Below are positions 40,822 to 55,900 of a stretch of 64,000 nucleotides of DNA, piece by piece. The position numbers were made by a program, and so were the translations under genes. The stretch is from Bugulina stolonifera (lineage: Eukaryota; Bryozoa; Gymnolaemata; Cheilostomatida; Bugulidae), in contig OW285193.1 in the NCBI GenBank assembly GCA_935421135.1, positions 17,842,099 through 17,906,098 on the forward strand. Reading direction: 5' to 3'. The notes below the pieces were generated by a model. The model saw only the letters and a list, made by a program, of their open reading frames with translations, ran no database searches and was not told the DNA's origin. The stretch's first letter is position 1. Every line of letters starts with the position of its first letter.

Positions 40822-43800
40822 CTTAACAAATTGGATGTTGGCCGACCAATCACGTTTTTTCCATACAGCTTGGCATTTATATTATTCAGATTATAGATTA
40901 TATACAATATGGCTATTCTCTGCATGCTACACAATATTAATTAATAATATATTATGGTGGTGCTGAAATCTATACCCATTACTATTGTATTTAATACTTT
41001 TTTAAAAACGTTTGTTATAAATAATATTATATTGCAAGATAGACTGATAGATGCTTATTATGATTATTTGTCATGGAAATGAAACCTCACTGGTTATATA
41101 TTTAAACTATCCATGCCATGGATGAAGGTAAATGCAATTTATAAGGTAATTTGATATGAACATTTCAAATTTGTCACTAAAAATAAAAAACACAACCTGC
41201 AAACACGTTTTTGGAGCAGTTGTATATACACTGTGACATCACAGTGTATTTTGCAGGTGATGGCTATTAGAAACCTCCTTTCACTTGTCCAATAACAACG
41301 CTCGTAGCCGAAGCAAAATTGTGCACAGTGATTGGATAATAAAACCTATTGTTTATTTTATCGTAAAACAGTAATTATTAATTGTTATATTCTATTTCAT
41401 GCACAGGTTTACACTAATTATTGGACATGTGAAAGGAGGTTTCTAATTGCCAACTCCTGCAGAATAAGCCACTTCTGATTGGACAGTGGATATTTTTAAA
41501 AACCGCTCCAAAAACGTGTTTGCAGATTGTATTTTTTATTTTTAGTGACAAATTTGAAATGTTCATATCAGATTACCTTATATATTGTATTTAGCTTTCT
41601 TCGTGACATCAATAGTTTAAATAAATTAAGTTTAGGCCTATAACACCGGTTCATAGTAATATTATAAACTCACTATTAGCCCAAAAGGTAAACTAAATTA
41701 TTTTAAATGGAACCAGATAAAAGTTGGTTGAATTTTTGTATCTGTAAAGATCTGTTAATTCATTCATAAAAATCATCTTGGCAATTGCATAACATTTGAA
41801 TTCAACTGTTACTTTGCTGGTGGTTGTGTTACTGCAATGCTTGCTTGACATTTTTGGCAACCACCACCTTAGGAAAAGTAAAAAGAAGTAGCCAAAGAAA
41901 GGTTCTTGGCATCAATGCAATTAGCTACAAGTAATAGTTCAAAAACCTTAAATGTTGCATGAAGGTAAAATAGTATCCTTCTTTAATTTTGTTAGGATAC
42001 AAAAGATAATTTATTCTAGATATATTTTATCTGATAAAAATTTTAATACCTAAAGAATTTAGAAGGAAGACAGGTTTATACACCATCCTCCTTTCTCTGT
42101 AGGGGTTCATCGCTAACCATGTGTGCTGTAGACAATGCTAATAATTATATATTAGCACAAAAAAGTCTTGTGGACCTGTGATGACTAAACTTTGGGAGTT
42201 GTCTACTTATGTTAAACACTGGCATGCACAGTCCAGAGCATGGAATTTAATAACATTTTAGCTTGCTCACAAAACATACAAATTGTCATGTCAGGTTCCT
42301 TGGCCAACATCGTAGATGAAACAGACCATCAAAGAGAAAATTTAGATTAGGGTTATAAATTCTACTACATAGGGGAATAAGTTGGATTAAATGGAGAATT
42401 GAATAAATAATAAATTTGAGTCAGTTACTGTCCATATTGGATTGGAATTACCCATTGCCTCTCAGGCTCTGTGTTGTTGTCATATTTTGGCTCTTGAAAG
42501 CTAAAGAAAACGACAAACTGGAATTACATGAGTACAAGGGGCTGTGATTTCATAGACTTGAATAATATAAGTGTAATTGGCTTGTGTTGAAATGTGATGA
42601 TCAAGTCTGTCATGTTTTGTGATACCAACATGTATGGTACTAAATCTCCTAGCGTCAGCAGGCAATCCCCTTTTTATCAACCCGGTTTTTAGCATTCTGC
42701 TCTGCCCCAATTCCAATTGGTTTCCCCACCTGATTGTTGCATCTCCCCAATACTGAGCCTAAAACTAATAGCAATTAAAACAAAAACATTTAATTTCAAT
42801 AGACAACTTTTATTTTTGAAAAATATAACTAATTATGTACATTACATTAAAAGGAATTATTCCATATCTATAATATATTTGTTACTGTTACTTCAAAAAC
42901 ACCAGTATAACATAACATGTAACCAATCTTATAAATAATATTACACTTACATGTATAATTAGTTATACAATACAGCCAACTCACATCGTTATTGTCAATT
43001 AAAACAATACAAGTTATCCAGAAATTGGTAGGAAGTTTCCTAATTATAAAAATATATACTATTCCATACCATAAATATCAGTACAATATTATTATTACAC
43101 TATACATTTGAGCTTCAAAATATACACATACATGTATTCCAATAGTTTCTGGGCACACTGATTGAAGAATAGGATAGTAATGAGATGAGAAGTTACCATA
43201 GCGACATGTAAATATTATTATACATACCTGAGATAAAATGGGTTTTAGTTATTATACAAAACATGAAGGGAACTCGTCACCACAACTAGCCTCTAAATAT
43301 GTTTCACTAAATAATGCAAATGGTAATTTGGAGTTATTGCTACTTACAAACTGCCAACTAGTATAGTCAACATAATTATTAATGTGGTAAATCTTAAGTT
43401 GTCATCGAAAGTTATAAATATTAAATAGCATTTAATTATAAATTACAAGTTAATAAAAATACATGCTTGGCTATATTAATAGAATGTAGGTTCTAAGACT
43501 TGAAGGTGAGGTATTACTGTTCAGTTAACTATTATCATGCTACTGAAGATAAAAATGTGGTATACTGTGAATAAACTAATTGGTACTATAAATTCTGGCA
43601 CCGGTTATGAACAATCTTTACTGGAACAAGCAACATGTACAACAATGTTGTCACTCCAATCTATGTTTTATTCACATTACATTTTTGGGCTTTCTCCTTT
43701 AGCTTTCAAGTTAGGTTTCCATCTTTTCTACAAGAGAAATAGAAACTTTGTTATCATAAATATGGAATTTTAATGTAACAGGACAATTTTTGGTTTCCTT

Positions 43801-43978
43801 GGGGGCATAGTCCAATTCAGTAAAAATGTGACAAAGAACTAATAATTGCCTATTAATCAATATCACCCAATCTCCAAGAGAGCACAAAGGATATGACTAT
43901 GGTGCCTTTGTTCATTGACTTGTTGCAGTTTGCCCAGAGTAGTAGCTCTACTAAATATAATAAGTTGAACTAACCCAC
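40822..43978. other. Intergenic region between convergent NPRL2 and SKI
   Basis: It holds both 3' flanks and a ~440-bp inverted-repeat element at 41140-41582. No coding exon is supported. The open frames at 42501-42716 (-) and 43537-43773 (+) look random. Confidence 0.55.
41140..41582. mobile_element. ~440-bp MITE with ~76-bp terminal inverted repeats
   Basis: The left end TATAAGGTAATTTGATATGA through CAAACACGTTTTTGGAGC is matched by the reverse complement of the right end (TATAAGGTAATCTGATATGA...), with about three mismatches in 76. A second inverted pair lies inside (AGAAACCTCCTTTCAC/GTGAAAGGAGGTTTCT). The flanks suggest a TA target site. The arms could fold into one long hairpin. Confidence 0.88.
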
Positions 43979-46900
43979 CTACCTACCTTCTTTATACTGT
44001 GCATGGGATCCCATAATTGTAAATTGTTTTCTTATGACATCGCTGTAAGAGACATATCTATCTTCCAGCTCACTCTTTTCTGATCGGCTCATCACTGTTG
44101 AGTGAAGTAATTGCAGATACTGCTTTTCCATCTTTGCTAGATTTTCTAGAACTGCTCTATATGCACTGGATTCCACTCCCACTGATATTCCTTCATCTAA
44201 AATACCAGTTAAGTCAGTAATTAGTTAGAGCAATACACTGGAATGCAATCCTTTGACTAGTATAGATTGAAATTACAAGTTATATGATAAGTACAAATAT
44301 ATAATATTCAATACTCAACTCTAAGTAGATGAAATAAACAACAAATACTAGGCAGTCGAAGCTCTTACCAGACATAAGAGATTTGTCACTGGCTTTGGCT
44401 ACACCACTATCATTAGATGATCTGCTATCCACATCCTGATGGCGATCTGCACTGGTCTGATCTGCACCATCACTGTCTACATCTACATTCTGTGATTGGT
44501 CACTTTGCTGGAGAGCTATATTTGGCACAAAATGCTTTCCATACCTACAGTATTAGAAAAAAAAGTCATACTCTTGTAGTGCTTTACTATCCATGCTGGC
44601 AAAGCATTCATTATCTATCATCTATTTTAAGATCACAAAGTGGGTTGTGACTGCATTGGCTAGGCATTATCAGGCCCAAATCCTTTGTTTATATTCCATA
44701 GAGGCCCGCATCCGCATTCGTTGAAAACTAGCAGACGAGTTGTCTTAATTTTATGCCCATGTCTAGTCATTCAAGTGCTAGCTAGTACATTGTGATGTAT
44801 ACAGCAGTGTGGCTAGACTATCTGACCAATAATGTAAATATTTATCTTCATCCAGTCTGAGCCTGGCATTAGTTGTATCACTGAGTATCATGTTCACCAT
44901 AGGAGATCAAATTGCTCAACATTCCTACGTTCTACTCTCTGTGAATCAAATGAAAATGTATAACTATTTTTACCTGCTAGATTCACATGAAGGTATAACT
45001 CTCTCTGGATTCTCCAAAGTTGGGGGGCAACTTTTCTGTGAAAGCAACCTCGGCCTGCAAATGCGGAGGAATAAATTACTTGTTTTGATAAAACATTTAT
45101 ACGTTCCAGACAAATCAGTAGACTAATGTGGCTAGTTGCTTCACGACCCAACTACTAACAGGCTGGACTTCTTTCTACCCAGGCAACAAAGATAAACATA
45201 CTATCTATCGTCTTGACTGGTCAATCAAGATTTTGCTTAAATAACCATTCAAGTAATTGTCTTGCTTGTCCAGTTCTGTTGACACACGACTTTCATGTCA
45301 GCTTAACTATGTTTGCCCTAAGCAAGCACTTAACAAGCACTTGAGCAGTCTAGCCATATCAACACCCCAGTGATGCTTGAGCACATTGATCCATAAACAG
45401 CAAAGCTTCTGAATGATAGCGATTTCACCAACACCATTTTACTGATATCAGAAACTATCATAAATCAAGAGTCTATGTGGAATATTATGGTAATATGAAG
45501 GCGGTGGCGTTTCAATGGATATGAGAAATCAGAACTCCAGGACATAACGTGACACAGCCTCCATACTGAAACTTTCACTCTGTTCAAAAACGGAAAACTT
45601 TGTGCTGCAATACCACTGAGATATGAATTCCAGTAATTGTTGGCTCTGGTAGGTTCGCTAATCTTACTTGAGCTTTGGTAATGGAAATATGTTCTCTAAA
45701 CCATTTGTACCAGCTTTCCAAAGGGAGAATTTAATCAAGATTAGCTGACAAGGTGATAGATGTTGGAATGGTATGAATCTAAATACCCCATCAAGATGAT
45801 AAATGAAGTGACAATACAAGGCCGCCTATCGTTTCATGTCTCTGCACCTAATCCATCTGGCAGACCTACCTAAGCTGTAAAACAGCAGTCATGCTCCTAC
45901 CAATAACCATCTACTGATCTCACTCAAGTCATTATATATGGGAATGAACGGAATTAAGGAGGATAAAGAAGCAGTCTTGTATAGTCACTCATCTGGCCAC
46001 ACTAACTAAATTAGCATAAAAATCTGTTTCCACCTGACATTGAAGGCTAAAGATTCCTGCTATTCACTACTCACTCTGGTTTTATAGGCAAGGAACCTCC
46101 TTCCTCTTCTGCTATCTTCCTCAAAGTCCATTCATTTCGAGCTGGGAATGCAGGTTTAGGTAGTGGAAGCCAATCATTCTGTGAAGGTCTACTAGTTGTG
46201 ACATGACTATCGCTGAATCTCCTGAGTTTGACATCTTCATCAGCCTTAAGTTCAGGAGTTGGTGCCTGTAAATAGAAATTGACACCATTTACATGCAATT
46301 ATTTGGTGGAAGGTATTAAAATAGGCCTACTTATTGTAAATTGAGATGGGAGTTCGAATTAGGTTGAAATCCAAGTGGCTTTGTAACAGTCTAATGTAAT
46401 TGAGGGAGTCTGATAAATAGGGAAAGTATTATGGTTTGGGGATGCTCTGTTTAGCGTGGTTATAATTGTGTTTTATTTTACCAGGTCATTTTGGATGCTC
46501 CTTTTTGAAAGTAGCATAGGCTATAACCAGCCCAGTAACAGTCTTTGCTTTCTGTATTATACGAGTACAACATCTATGTCAACTACCAGACTGCTGTCTG
46601 TCTGATAACTGTTTTACTTGCAATTAATGAGTATATTTTTCTATGCCATACTTGTGCATATTTTCTGCTTACTAGAATATAATAATTCCAGCCAGCAGTA
46701 TAAAAAGCTTGAGTTAATCTAATCAGAGACCAGTGAATACTGGGTTAAATAAACTGCACTTGATAACTTATACAGTGTACTAACAGTTGAACTAACTAAC
46801 AGTAGGTTAGAAATTCAATTATTGCTGTTTAGCATAAATACCATAGTCATACATATACCACATGTAAACTGCACATATCAGCATTCTGATAGCTAAGTAT

Positions 46901-49900
46901 AATTGTGTGGATCTATCTACAGTGTATGTGGACTGGCTAACTAACCATCTATCTATGAATGAAATAAAGACCTAGTTCCAAGTACTTTTGGCCATACAAT
47001 TTTTCAATATTTTTGTCTAGTGCAGTACTATAATTGGTAACCATGCCAATGTAATTAACAATTTGATACACCTTGGTAATTCTGCACTACACACTACTTG
47101 AGTGACATGACCACACTCTATTCTTGGTTGTAAAGATATTATAATTATTGTGTGTCTGTGTGTGTGTGTAAAACTGTGTGGCTTATCAGTAGTCACACAC
47201 CTGTTGGCAAGCTAAGTATACTTAGCATTATGAGAGTACAGTTCAATGACATGGTCACTATTATGTACAGGGGTTTCAGCATGCTTAATTGTACCTTTGA
47301 GAGCAATGACATCACAAACCCAATCTACTACTTATTCTAAACTAAAGACCCACCAGTCAACCACCTTACTGTTATAAAATCAATGACCAAACGTTGCCCC
47401 TGACTTTAACCTAATGTAACCTTATATATATGTGATGCATTTTGACACATACATCTTTCCTGCATTACTATAGTTATACTGACTGTAGTCTAGTTGTGGA
47501 GCCTGAAAGTTACCCAACCTCTACTGCTGACACAAACTCCATGTTTCTGAGGTTCACCATTTGAAATAATTATGTAATGCCTGGATGTTATTACAGCTGT
47601 GTACTATCAGTCTGAGGATTGTAAGCCTTGAGCTGGTGTTATTATAGCTGCTGCTGCCAGTTTCCACTTGCAGCGTCCATATATAAATTTCATTATTAAA
47701 AAGGAACCCTTGTAGCCTTGTACTGTCTGAAGCTATTCAACTATCAGCATATCAAAAGAGCTTGTATTCAATAGCAACTGACTGGTCATAAGTGCATTCC
47801 AGTCTAGACGCTAGGTGTCTAGAATAATTGCTTTATGGTTGTCGGCTAACAAGATGGGGGTCACTGATGCTGTCTGCTAAACATAAATCTAGCATCTGGT
47901 CAATGAGCTTCAATTAGGAAATTCTTAGAAAAGTTCAACTATTATTTATGTTCATAAAATTCATACTCACTTATCTAAATAAAAAATGGGCTATTCCATA
48001 ATATTCAATCAAATAGAACTAAATACAGTTATTACTATCTGAGGGAGGGAAGGATGTAATCTACAAAGTTTGCACTGATGGATGGTCTGTGCTTCAAACA
48101 AATTAATGGTCTGTGCTTTGAACAGGTCATCAAGACAGGGTTTAATATCCATGCTTGTCAGCTAATACCAAATGCAACTAAACTGATTTGGTTGCTGTTT
48201 TATTCTGAAAGTGCAGCAGCTGCATATATAACATCTCCCTTTTTATATCCAACGTTGGTATAGAGCAGGGATGCCCAAACTTTTTGGTGGAAAGGGACAA
48301 ATTCTAAAATCGCATCAGAGCAAGGGACAATTACTTTTTGCTGCTGCATTTATTGCGATTATTAAATGGGCGATATAATTATGATACAAAATGAGTTATT
48401 TTATAGCTATAACATGTGTATTTATTGATTTAGTTTCAACCAAAGTATAATAGCAACAGTCATCTACCTTTGAAGTCGACGAAAACAGAATAAAGGTACA
48501 TGTAGAAACAAACTAGCAAACTTTGCGCCGTTATCAACTGCAAAATGACGTTGAAGCAACAGTGCGTCACAAAATTGAGCGCAAAACGCCCTATTCGCCA
48601 AATATCAAGCGTGTTTAATATTTTACGTTTAGCTCTTGATATCACTGACTTCTGATTGGGCAGCAAAATTTTTACCGGCTCCATTCTACACTTTCGTCTG
48701 TAAACAAAACTCCCAAATTGAGTCGTTATAATGTGATGTGCGCATAGGAGGCATGACATATACAACAATAATTGCCTCCCTTGGCACACATGCGAAGACT
48801 AGAAAATGCTCTCATAGAGGAAACATCGCTAGTGTGTTGTTCAGTGGAAAACAGTCGTCAAGCTAGCAAAACGTGGTGGTATGTGGCGAAAATATCCGCT
48901 AGTTTGTTTCGGCCTTAAGCAAATTATATGAAAATTGCAATGAATATTCTATGCATGCTACATGATTCACTTATGGATACAAGTATTAGTGGGTGACATG
49001 GAATTGTCCTTTCTCTTGCATCATCGTCAGAGTCTATGTTTCCTTTAGTAGCTGCCTGGTATGTTTGTCTGCCAGTCTTGTCTGATTTTTGTTTTTGATA
49101 TAGTTGAGGTAACTGAACAAACTTTTACAAGAATGTCCTACCAAAGAGTGTCATCAGTTTGACAGCAATTTTAGATAATTTGGAGTGGCTTCACTTTCCA
49201 CTTTACTCTGTCTTCAGCTCTTAGCACTGTGATTAGGTCAATCAGGCCATCAATTTATTGTAGGTTTTAAATAGTTGACAGAAATTTACATCTGTATCAG
49301 CTAAAAATATTTTGAGATTCTCAAACGTGGGGATTTTTTAACATTGTGATGTACTGCATTTTCGAGTGTAACTTGAGCAGTGCAATTGCTTTCACTGCTC
49401 AGCCACAAAAAGATATGTTTGCATGTGAAATTTGAAAAGTGATGAAGGGACACCAAAATCCATGCAAAGGGACACTGTGTCCCTTAGGGACACATTTGGG
49501 CATCCCTGGTATAGAGCAAGCAAGATTTTGCTGTTAGAATGGCATATATTATTGTACCTACAGTGTACTAGCTACATAGGTACACAACCAGATAGTTGAG
49601 ATTGATATAATTCTGGTCACATCTTATTCTTATACAGATTACTAGCTTAGCAGGTGAAACTCCTCAATGGACTATTAGAAATATGAGATTTTCAGATTAC
49701 ATAATGTAATCTGGTTGATGGCAACTGAAAGCAACTTGAGAGTAAGAATATTGATTTGCTGGCTAATGATTAGTTTGGTGGCAAGAAACCTATAACATTG
49801 GGTTGACATCATCAAATCTTCCCAGACATTGGCCTCTCATCAATAATTGTGTTCATGTCACAAAACCTAATCAGATATTGATCCAAAGTTCATGTTCATA

Positions 49901-51650
49901 TTTATGGGCAGTCATTGCACTGTTGGCTCACATTAGTTGGAAGTTACTTATTGAAAAACGGCAATGGAAAACACTTGATGGCAGTTCACCATTGTATACA
50001 CTATACATCTTATAGCACTCATAATCAGTTATAGTTTTGGCTATTACACTGCTGTTGACTGCCTGCCAACGTGATGTATACATGTTTAGAATATTACTCC
50101 ATCACCAAAGATGGTATATTGGTCTACACACACTAATGATACCAGTACCAAAGGCTCAACTCCAGCCTGACTTACGTTGTAAGAGAGTTCGGTTAATTGC
50201 ATCATATAATGTCAAGTGATACATAAAATTATTAATAATAAGATTTAATCTATGTGATGGGATTACCACCATTAACTTTTAATAAAATATTCATATTAAT
50301 TGGATAATGGGAAATATCACCTTATATGTTATATGATATCCTTTTACAGAGATAGTGTTTTATCAGATACATTTTATGAACAATAAAAATACCCACGTTT
50401 GAAAGGCCTTAGGACAACATGATGTGGTCAGATGGTCATCAGCTTAAAGACTGTCTAGCCAAATGGCTACAGAAGATAAGATTTATGTTTCTGTCTAGCC
50501 ATGTGGCTATGAGTATGGATTATGAATATTGTCAACTCTGATTGAAGATACCTCAGGGTATAATTTGAAAGCTCCAAACTATTCTACTAAAAAAGCTGGA
50601 GAAAACATCAGTAAATAAGTTGAAATTGAAATTCCAAACTGACATAATATAGTAATAGTGATGGTTGCTTACCCTTCGTTTCAGAGTTGAATCTGAAGTT
50701 TGCTCATCACAAAGCGTTGGTAAAGTCTCATTAAAGATAAGCTCCAGTTTTAGTGCCACTTCTTCATCACCAACTGCATCTTTGTCAAATAGGATATAAT
50801 TTCTCCAATTGTTTCTATCAAAACCCCAGTGACATATTAAGTTTTCTTGAAATCCATGTGAGTGTCCCACAAATCTCTTTGTAGATAAAAGGTCACCACA
50901 ATCAGCACACTCGATGCACAAGGAATCTGCTGTGCGATACAAATTAGGTTTCAAAAATCCCTGGCCTTCACCAAAACATTCGTGGTACACAGGTATGCAT
51001 GAGGTACTAGCTCTCAGCCTCGTTGTGTTTGAGTTTGGAATAATGTAATTATTTTGAGCATCATTAGCACTATGTAATAAAACCCCACAAAGTCGCTCAG
51101 CATCAGTCAGGGTGATAAGACCGCACGACCCAGCACTGTTTGGTAAATCACCTGTTTGTTTAAATGAATCGAGCTGTTCAGCATTACATCTGGAACAGTA
51201 TATGTTTAAATCGTCACAAGCTTGATTTATCAAGTCCAATGACAATTTCCCAAGCACCGTTTGCAAAACCTGTGGTAAACATAGTCTCTTTTCGCCTCCA
51301 ATTTCGAAGCAAGATATTGTTTCATCTTCTAGAAGAGTATGAACAAGCTCGCACCCGGTATCTGGTCGCAGCATAATCGGATTAGCTCTTGTAGGTAGAG
51401 TTCCAGCCAGTTTAATATTCATCGGCAGCTGACTTGCCAGTTCTTTAGCTGATCTTTCTATGGCAGCTTTGTAGCTTTCAAAACGTGCACCAGCAAATTT
51501 TGCCATCTCTGGGTTCCACAACGACGGTCCTCCTAGTGCATTCATTGCATACAGCTGAAAGTGATGGAGAACTTGACTCAGGTCTCTGTTTGGCACATTA
51601 GGTGTTGCTCCACTCATGGCGATTTGAAATGACAGTGGAGAAGTTTCCAC
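43979..51650 (-). CDS. SKI: Ski/SnoN-family transcriptional co-repressor
   Basis: Ski proteins bind Smads and repress TGF-beta/BMP targets. Four exons join in phase: 50673-51650, 46075-46265, 44369-44544, 43979-44196. They give 520 residues from the first ATG, with a second Met at codon 12. Exon 1 holds the whole conserved part. The Ski/Sno/Dac domain lies at about 109-195 (ISCFEIGGEKRLCLPQVLQ, IYCSRCNAEQLDSFKQTG, SCGLITLTDAERLC). The Smad4-binding SAND-like domain lies at about 220-305 (VYHECFGEGQGFLKPNLY, C-x2-C-x2-C, FVGHSHGFQEN, CHWGFDRNNWRNYI). Exon 4 ends with a Leu/Lys/Glu-rich, probably helical stretch. The protein is shorter than human SKI (728). The last codons (KEGR, stop) overlap a GTAGGTAGGT sequence that could be a donor, so more exons cannot be excluded. 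Confidence 0.92.
48266..49508. mobile_element. hAT element, 1243 bp, in a Ski intron
   Basis: The ends CAGGGATGCCCAAA and TTTGGGCATCCCTG are perfect 14-bp inverted repeats. The 8-bp duplication GTATAGAG flanks both sides (48258-48265 and 49509-49516). The inside has a 109-codon minus-strand frame (48460-48789) without transposase motifs, so it looks non-autonomous. The perfect ends suggest a fairly recent insertion. Confidence 0.95.
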
Positions 51651-52976
51651 AACAGTGTGTAATGTATGAAGTCTTTATGCGTTATGAATGTTATATTTAG
51701 CGTTGTTCAGCACTCAGCAGTCGATAGGCGCGCTGTTGATTAGTCTAGACACATTTGACTCCCTAGTAGACAGTATTAAGACTTTGTTTCAATAAGGCTT
51801 TAGGCATGCTCACTGGTGTATGACCTAGTATGTATATAACGACCAAGACTGTTGTTCAAACCTATTGAAACAGGAATTATAACCAACAAGGTATTGCAGG
51901 GCGGAGGATGCCAGACAGGACTATTTCATTGGCTAGACAAAGATAATAGTGTGTCGCCATTCAATCTGCTGTACACACTCCCTATAATCAATAGCGCATG
52001 AACATAATGTGCACTTTGTGCAGTAGTAGAAATAGCTGTTCTAGAGTATGCTGCCAGCAGTGCCCCACAACACACTTGATCCTCATGTAAACCACGTTGT
52101 ATGCTGCATGTGAGCTCAGATTGAGTTTTCCTGCAGTTGTGATTTCCCAACAGGATTTTTTTCAGCTGTTAGTAGTTTCGTGCAGTTAGGCCTATGCATC
52201 TGTGCCGATTACCTCACCTCACATAGGCCAACTATTCAACTAAACTTTGTTTTTGTTACATCAAAATTACTAAGTTTATTTTTATTTAAATGATGAGATG
52301 GTTTACATAAAGTACCTATTGTACTAGAGAATAAATAAGAGACAGTGATTAATACATGACTTGTATAAAAATATTGTAGTAAGTAGCATATTCATGTATA
52401 TATATTTAGATTATAATACAAAAATCCATACAACAAAGAATTATAATGGTGCTAAGTTCAATAGCAGATATTATACTAGTATTTGGAGCACATAAACTGG
52501 CATCCTAAAATGACAGATTATGTGTTATTGGCAAGTAGGGTGTATTATTTGGTCCCAGGGCAGATGGCCAGAGGAGGGAAGGGACACTCGGTGTTTATTT
52601 AGTCAGCATAAGGAAAGATCTGTATTCCGTCAGTCTAGCTAGTGCTGTCCTAAAACTGCACCCAAGTTAAACCTGCATTTTTATTCTAGGGAGTGAAGAA
52701 AGAAATGTAAAATTATATAATAGTAAATTAATATGCTGTAATAGGAGTAAGATATAACAGCTTTTATAGCTCACTAATAGGCAAATAACGTCTCCACATA
52801 GCAACAAATAAACAATACTTACAAGAATACAATATTTGTTTGATCTATAGCTTAATTTAAAAAGAATATTAAAATTATTTGACCTAATATATACACGGAT
52901 TGAAATAACACCACCTGCAGTCAGTGGCAGCAGATCTAGTAGTCAACACTCAATAGGTAGTTGTCAGGTTCTTCAT
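51651..52976. other. Intergenic region between Ski and aPKC
   Basis: Upstream region of Ski and 3' flank of aPKC, both transcribed leftward. It is AT-rich from 52240. I see no exon or element. Confidence 0.5.
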
Positions 52977-55900
52977 CTACACAGGTTCCTCACTGCTCAT
53001 TAGAAGAGGATTTATATATTCAAATCCTTCAAACTCTGACTGGTCTATCTTCGCAATAGTGTCACTATAATTCAAAAAATGAAAATATGTATGTCTATGT
53101 AAATGGTCAATCCTAAAACAAGTATAGGAATGGATAGATCAGTAATTACATTGTATGAGGCTTGTTCTTCCACTATCTCTTTGTAATAATGGGTAATATT
53201 TCTTTCAACATTAATTTCCATTAACAACAATACTATTTAGCGGTAATGTATTTAAATCACACTCAATCATTATAATTTTAATCTATTCTACACAGTGTTC
53301 GAAGTGGAACAAATGAGGTGGGTACACGGTACCTACCTGCAATCTTAGGACCTTTCCTAAAGGGTGCATTGGTCACTCAGAAGCTGCAGATCATAATTAG
53401 AAGTTGTTCTCCCATTTAAGCAAGACAAAACAAGGGAGGACAATTTCTAATTATGGTTGATAGCAAATGAGTAACTTCATTACACAGAGTACATGGTACT
53501 AATGAATGTAGACCATTCCTTATATTTTAAACTACTGAGTGTGCTTTGTGTCCTTCAATTTTGTATTACTGCTGCATTGATTGTAAGAATGAATATATCT
53601 ACATTATTTAAAACACGACAACTCCCCTTATCTTTCTTTCACTGTAATAAAAGTACATGTAGTCAAAGAGAAAACAACTTCTTTATTTATTACAAAATGC
53701 TGAACTACAACATTTCACAGTTGTATATTTTGTCAAAAGTATATAAACACAAACAACAACAGCATGTAACTGCAACTGTATGAAAACTATAGTAATTCAA
53801 CAAAACAGCTATGACATTGACATCAACATTAGAGAAGGGAAGGAGTTGAAGTTTATCAACAAAATTATAATGAACAAAAGTATTATACAATAAAATACAT
53901 GTATTTCCCTTGTCACAACCTACCTGTAGACTTTAATATATAACACCATTAATGTTATTTGAACAACAGCTATAAGGAAAAGGTAAAAGGTTGAAGCCTA
54001 TAAAACATACATACCTGTGTATAGGAGTTTTACCAATTTATCTAGGATATATACATGTACTACTCACTGGGTTTTCTCTAGTATTATTATAATTTTGTTA
54101 ATTTAAGGAATTTATCGGTGGGAGCTGTCAGGTCTTGCATCAAATCCATGAAAACACCAGGCCCTGACTGGGGTTTGAACCAATGGTCTCTACAGTGCCT
54201 AATCGCCTAGAAAAGTGAACAGAAGACATTGCCACAACACCAGTACAGCAATGTTAGAAAAAGACAGCTTCACCAGCGAGCAGTAGATATGAAAAATATA
54301 AATTAGGGTATTATTTCTGCAAAATTAAATTCCTCACCAGCTTCCTTTGGATCACTAAACACTGTATTCCAAGTATCCTCACCACTTGTGACAACATCTT
54401 CCAAAAATGCTAAATGTTTTATAAATTGGCAGCACCAGTAAAAACTGGCCTCAAAGTTAAATCCATGGCCGAATATAACCTTAGCAAGAAATATCAAATT
54501 ATACTGACAGTAAATTCAATGTAAACTAAAAATATAGTATTGCCTAAAAGGACTATTCAGCTACTTAAAATACTCGACAAACTATCATGCATGTAGGTTA
54601 TTAGGCAGCATGCAAGTACACTAATAGACAGCATGCAAGTACACTAATATGCAGCATGCAAGTACACTAATAGGCAGCATACAACTTCATTACCTGTGGT
54701 CTTTTGTGGACTTCTGAAAGCAATGAATCACCTCAACACAACAAAAATAGAGAATACAAACAAAACGATTACTTTAATTGCAGTCAACCAGTGAAACCAA
54801 GCTCAATCCAAATACATAGTTTCTCCTAGTACCATCTAGACTAAACAGTGACAGGATTCTTCTTAGCTCTCTGTGAATTTCAATTTGTCATAACCTCACT
54901 CTTTGCCTCACTTACTAAACTTGGAAGTAGTTTGCAATAGTAGAGCAATACCTACAACTGTTGAAATTCAATACTTATACTATGTGCAAAAACAAATAGT
55001 ATTCCTACCTATTCTAGAATAAAAATATCAACGTTAGATTAAAATATTTTATGTAAAACAATACAACAATTGCTATATTATTTACATTAAGTATTCGATA
55101 CAATAATGATCATTAAATATAAATTAATTATCTAATTCCCTGTTCTATTAAAAACGATTTATTTCTATTCTATATTTCAATTTTTATTTATTGAATATCG
55201 ACTGTTGTTCTTGTGACAATCCAGTAAGCAATATATTTATTTATACTTGATGTAGGCGTATTGCTACAACAATTATTATCAAAATAATTTATTTCATATA
55301 AAAATTAATGAAAATATAAATAATTATGGTTATCATTATGATATGATTACTATTTGATTATCTAATTCTATTGATTCACTTCTAATTCTATTATTTACAA
55401 TATAATCACTATAATAAATAATTATTTATTTTTTTTATATAATTAATATAATGCTTGATTTATTATTTATATGTTATATTATTGAATGCAGATTCTTTCT
55501 CTAGTGATAATCTAACAAATGCGAATATTTATGTTATTGTTATATACAACATCATGGATGATCATATTAAATTATTATTAATATTTATTTTTAATTTTTG
55601 TATTTTATATTTTATTAGCAAAGTAAGAAAAATACAACTATCTCCGATATTTATCACTCAGTCAAACGTCAAATTTCAATAGAGTACAACAATTAACTTT
55701 TGAGATTTAGGTTTAGAGCTAAAAAAAACTTTTAGATTCAACTGTTTGGCCACTGTCCTTATCAAAAAGTTTTCATGGCTCTGCAAACGCATTCGGAAAG
55801 CTGAAAATACTAAAGAAAGTGGAACCCATATTCAAGTCCTATGAAACTATTGGTACAATGACTAACTTTGTTAGTAAAGCAGAAGGATTTATTTGTGTGC

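Noticed and set aside
42501..42716. 71-codon minus frame downstream of Ski, possible extra Ski exon
   Set aside because: No coiled-coil or Ski similarity and no phase-matching acceptor; Ski already ends with an in-frame stop.
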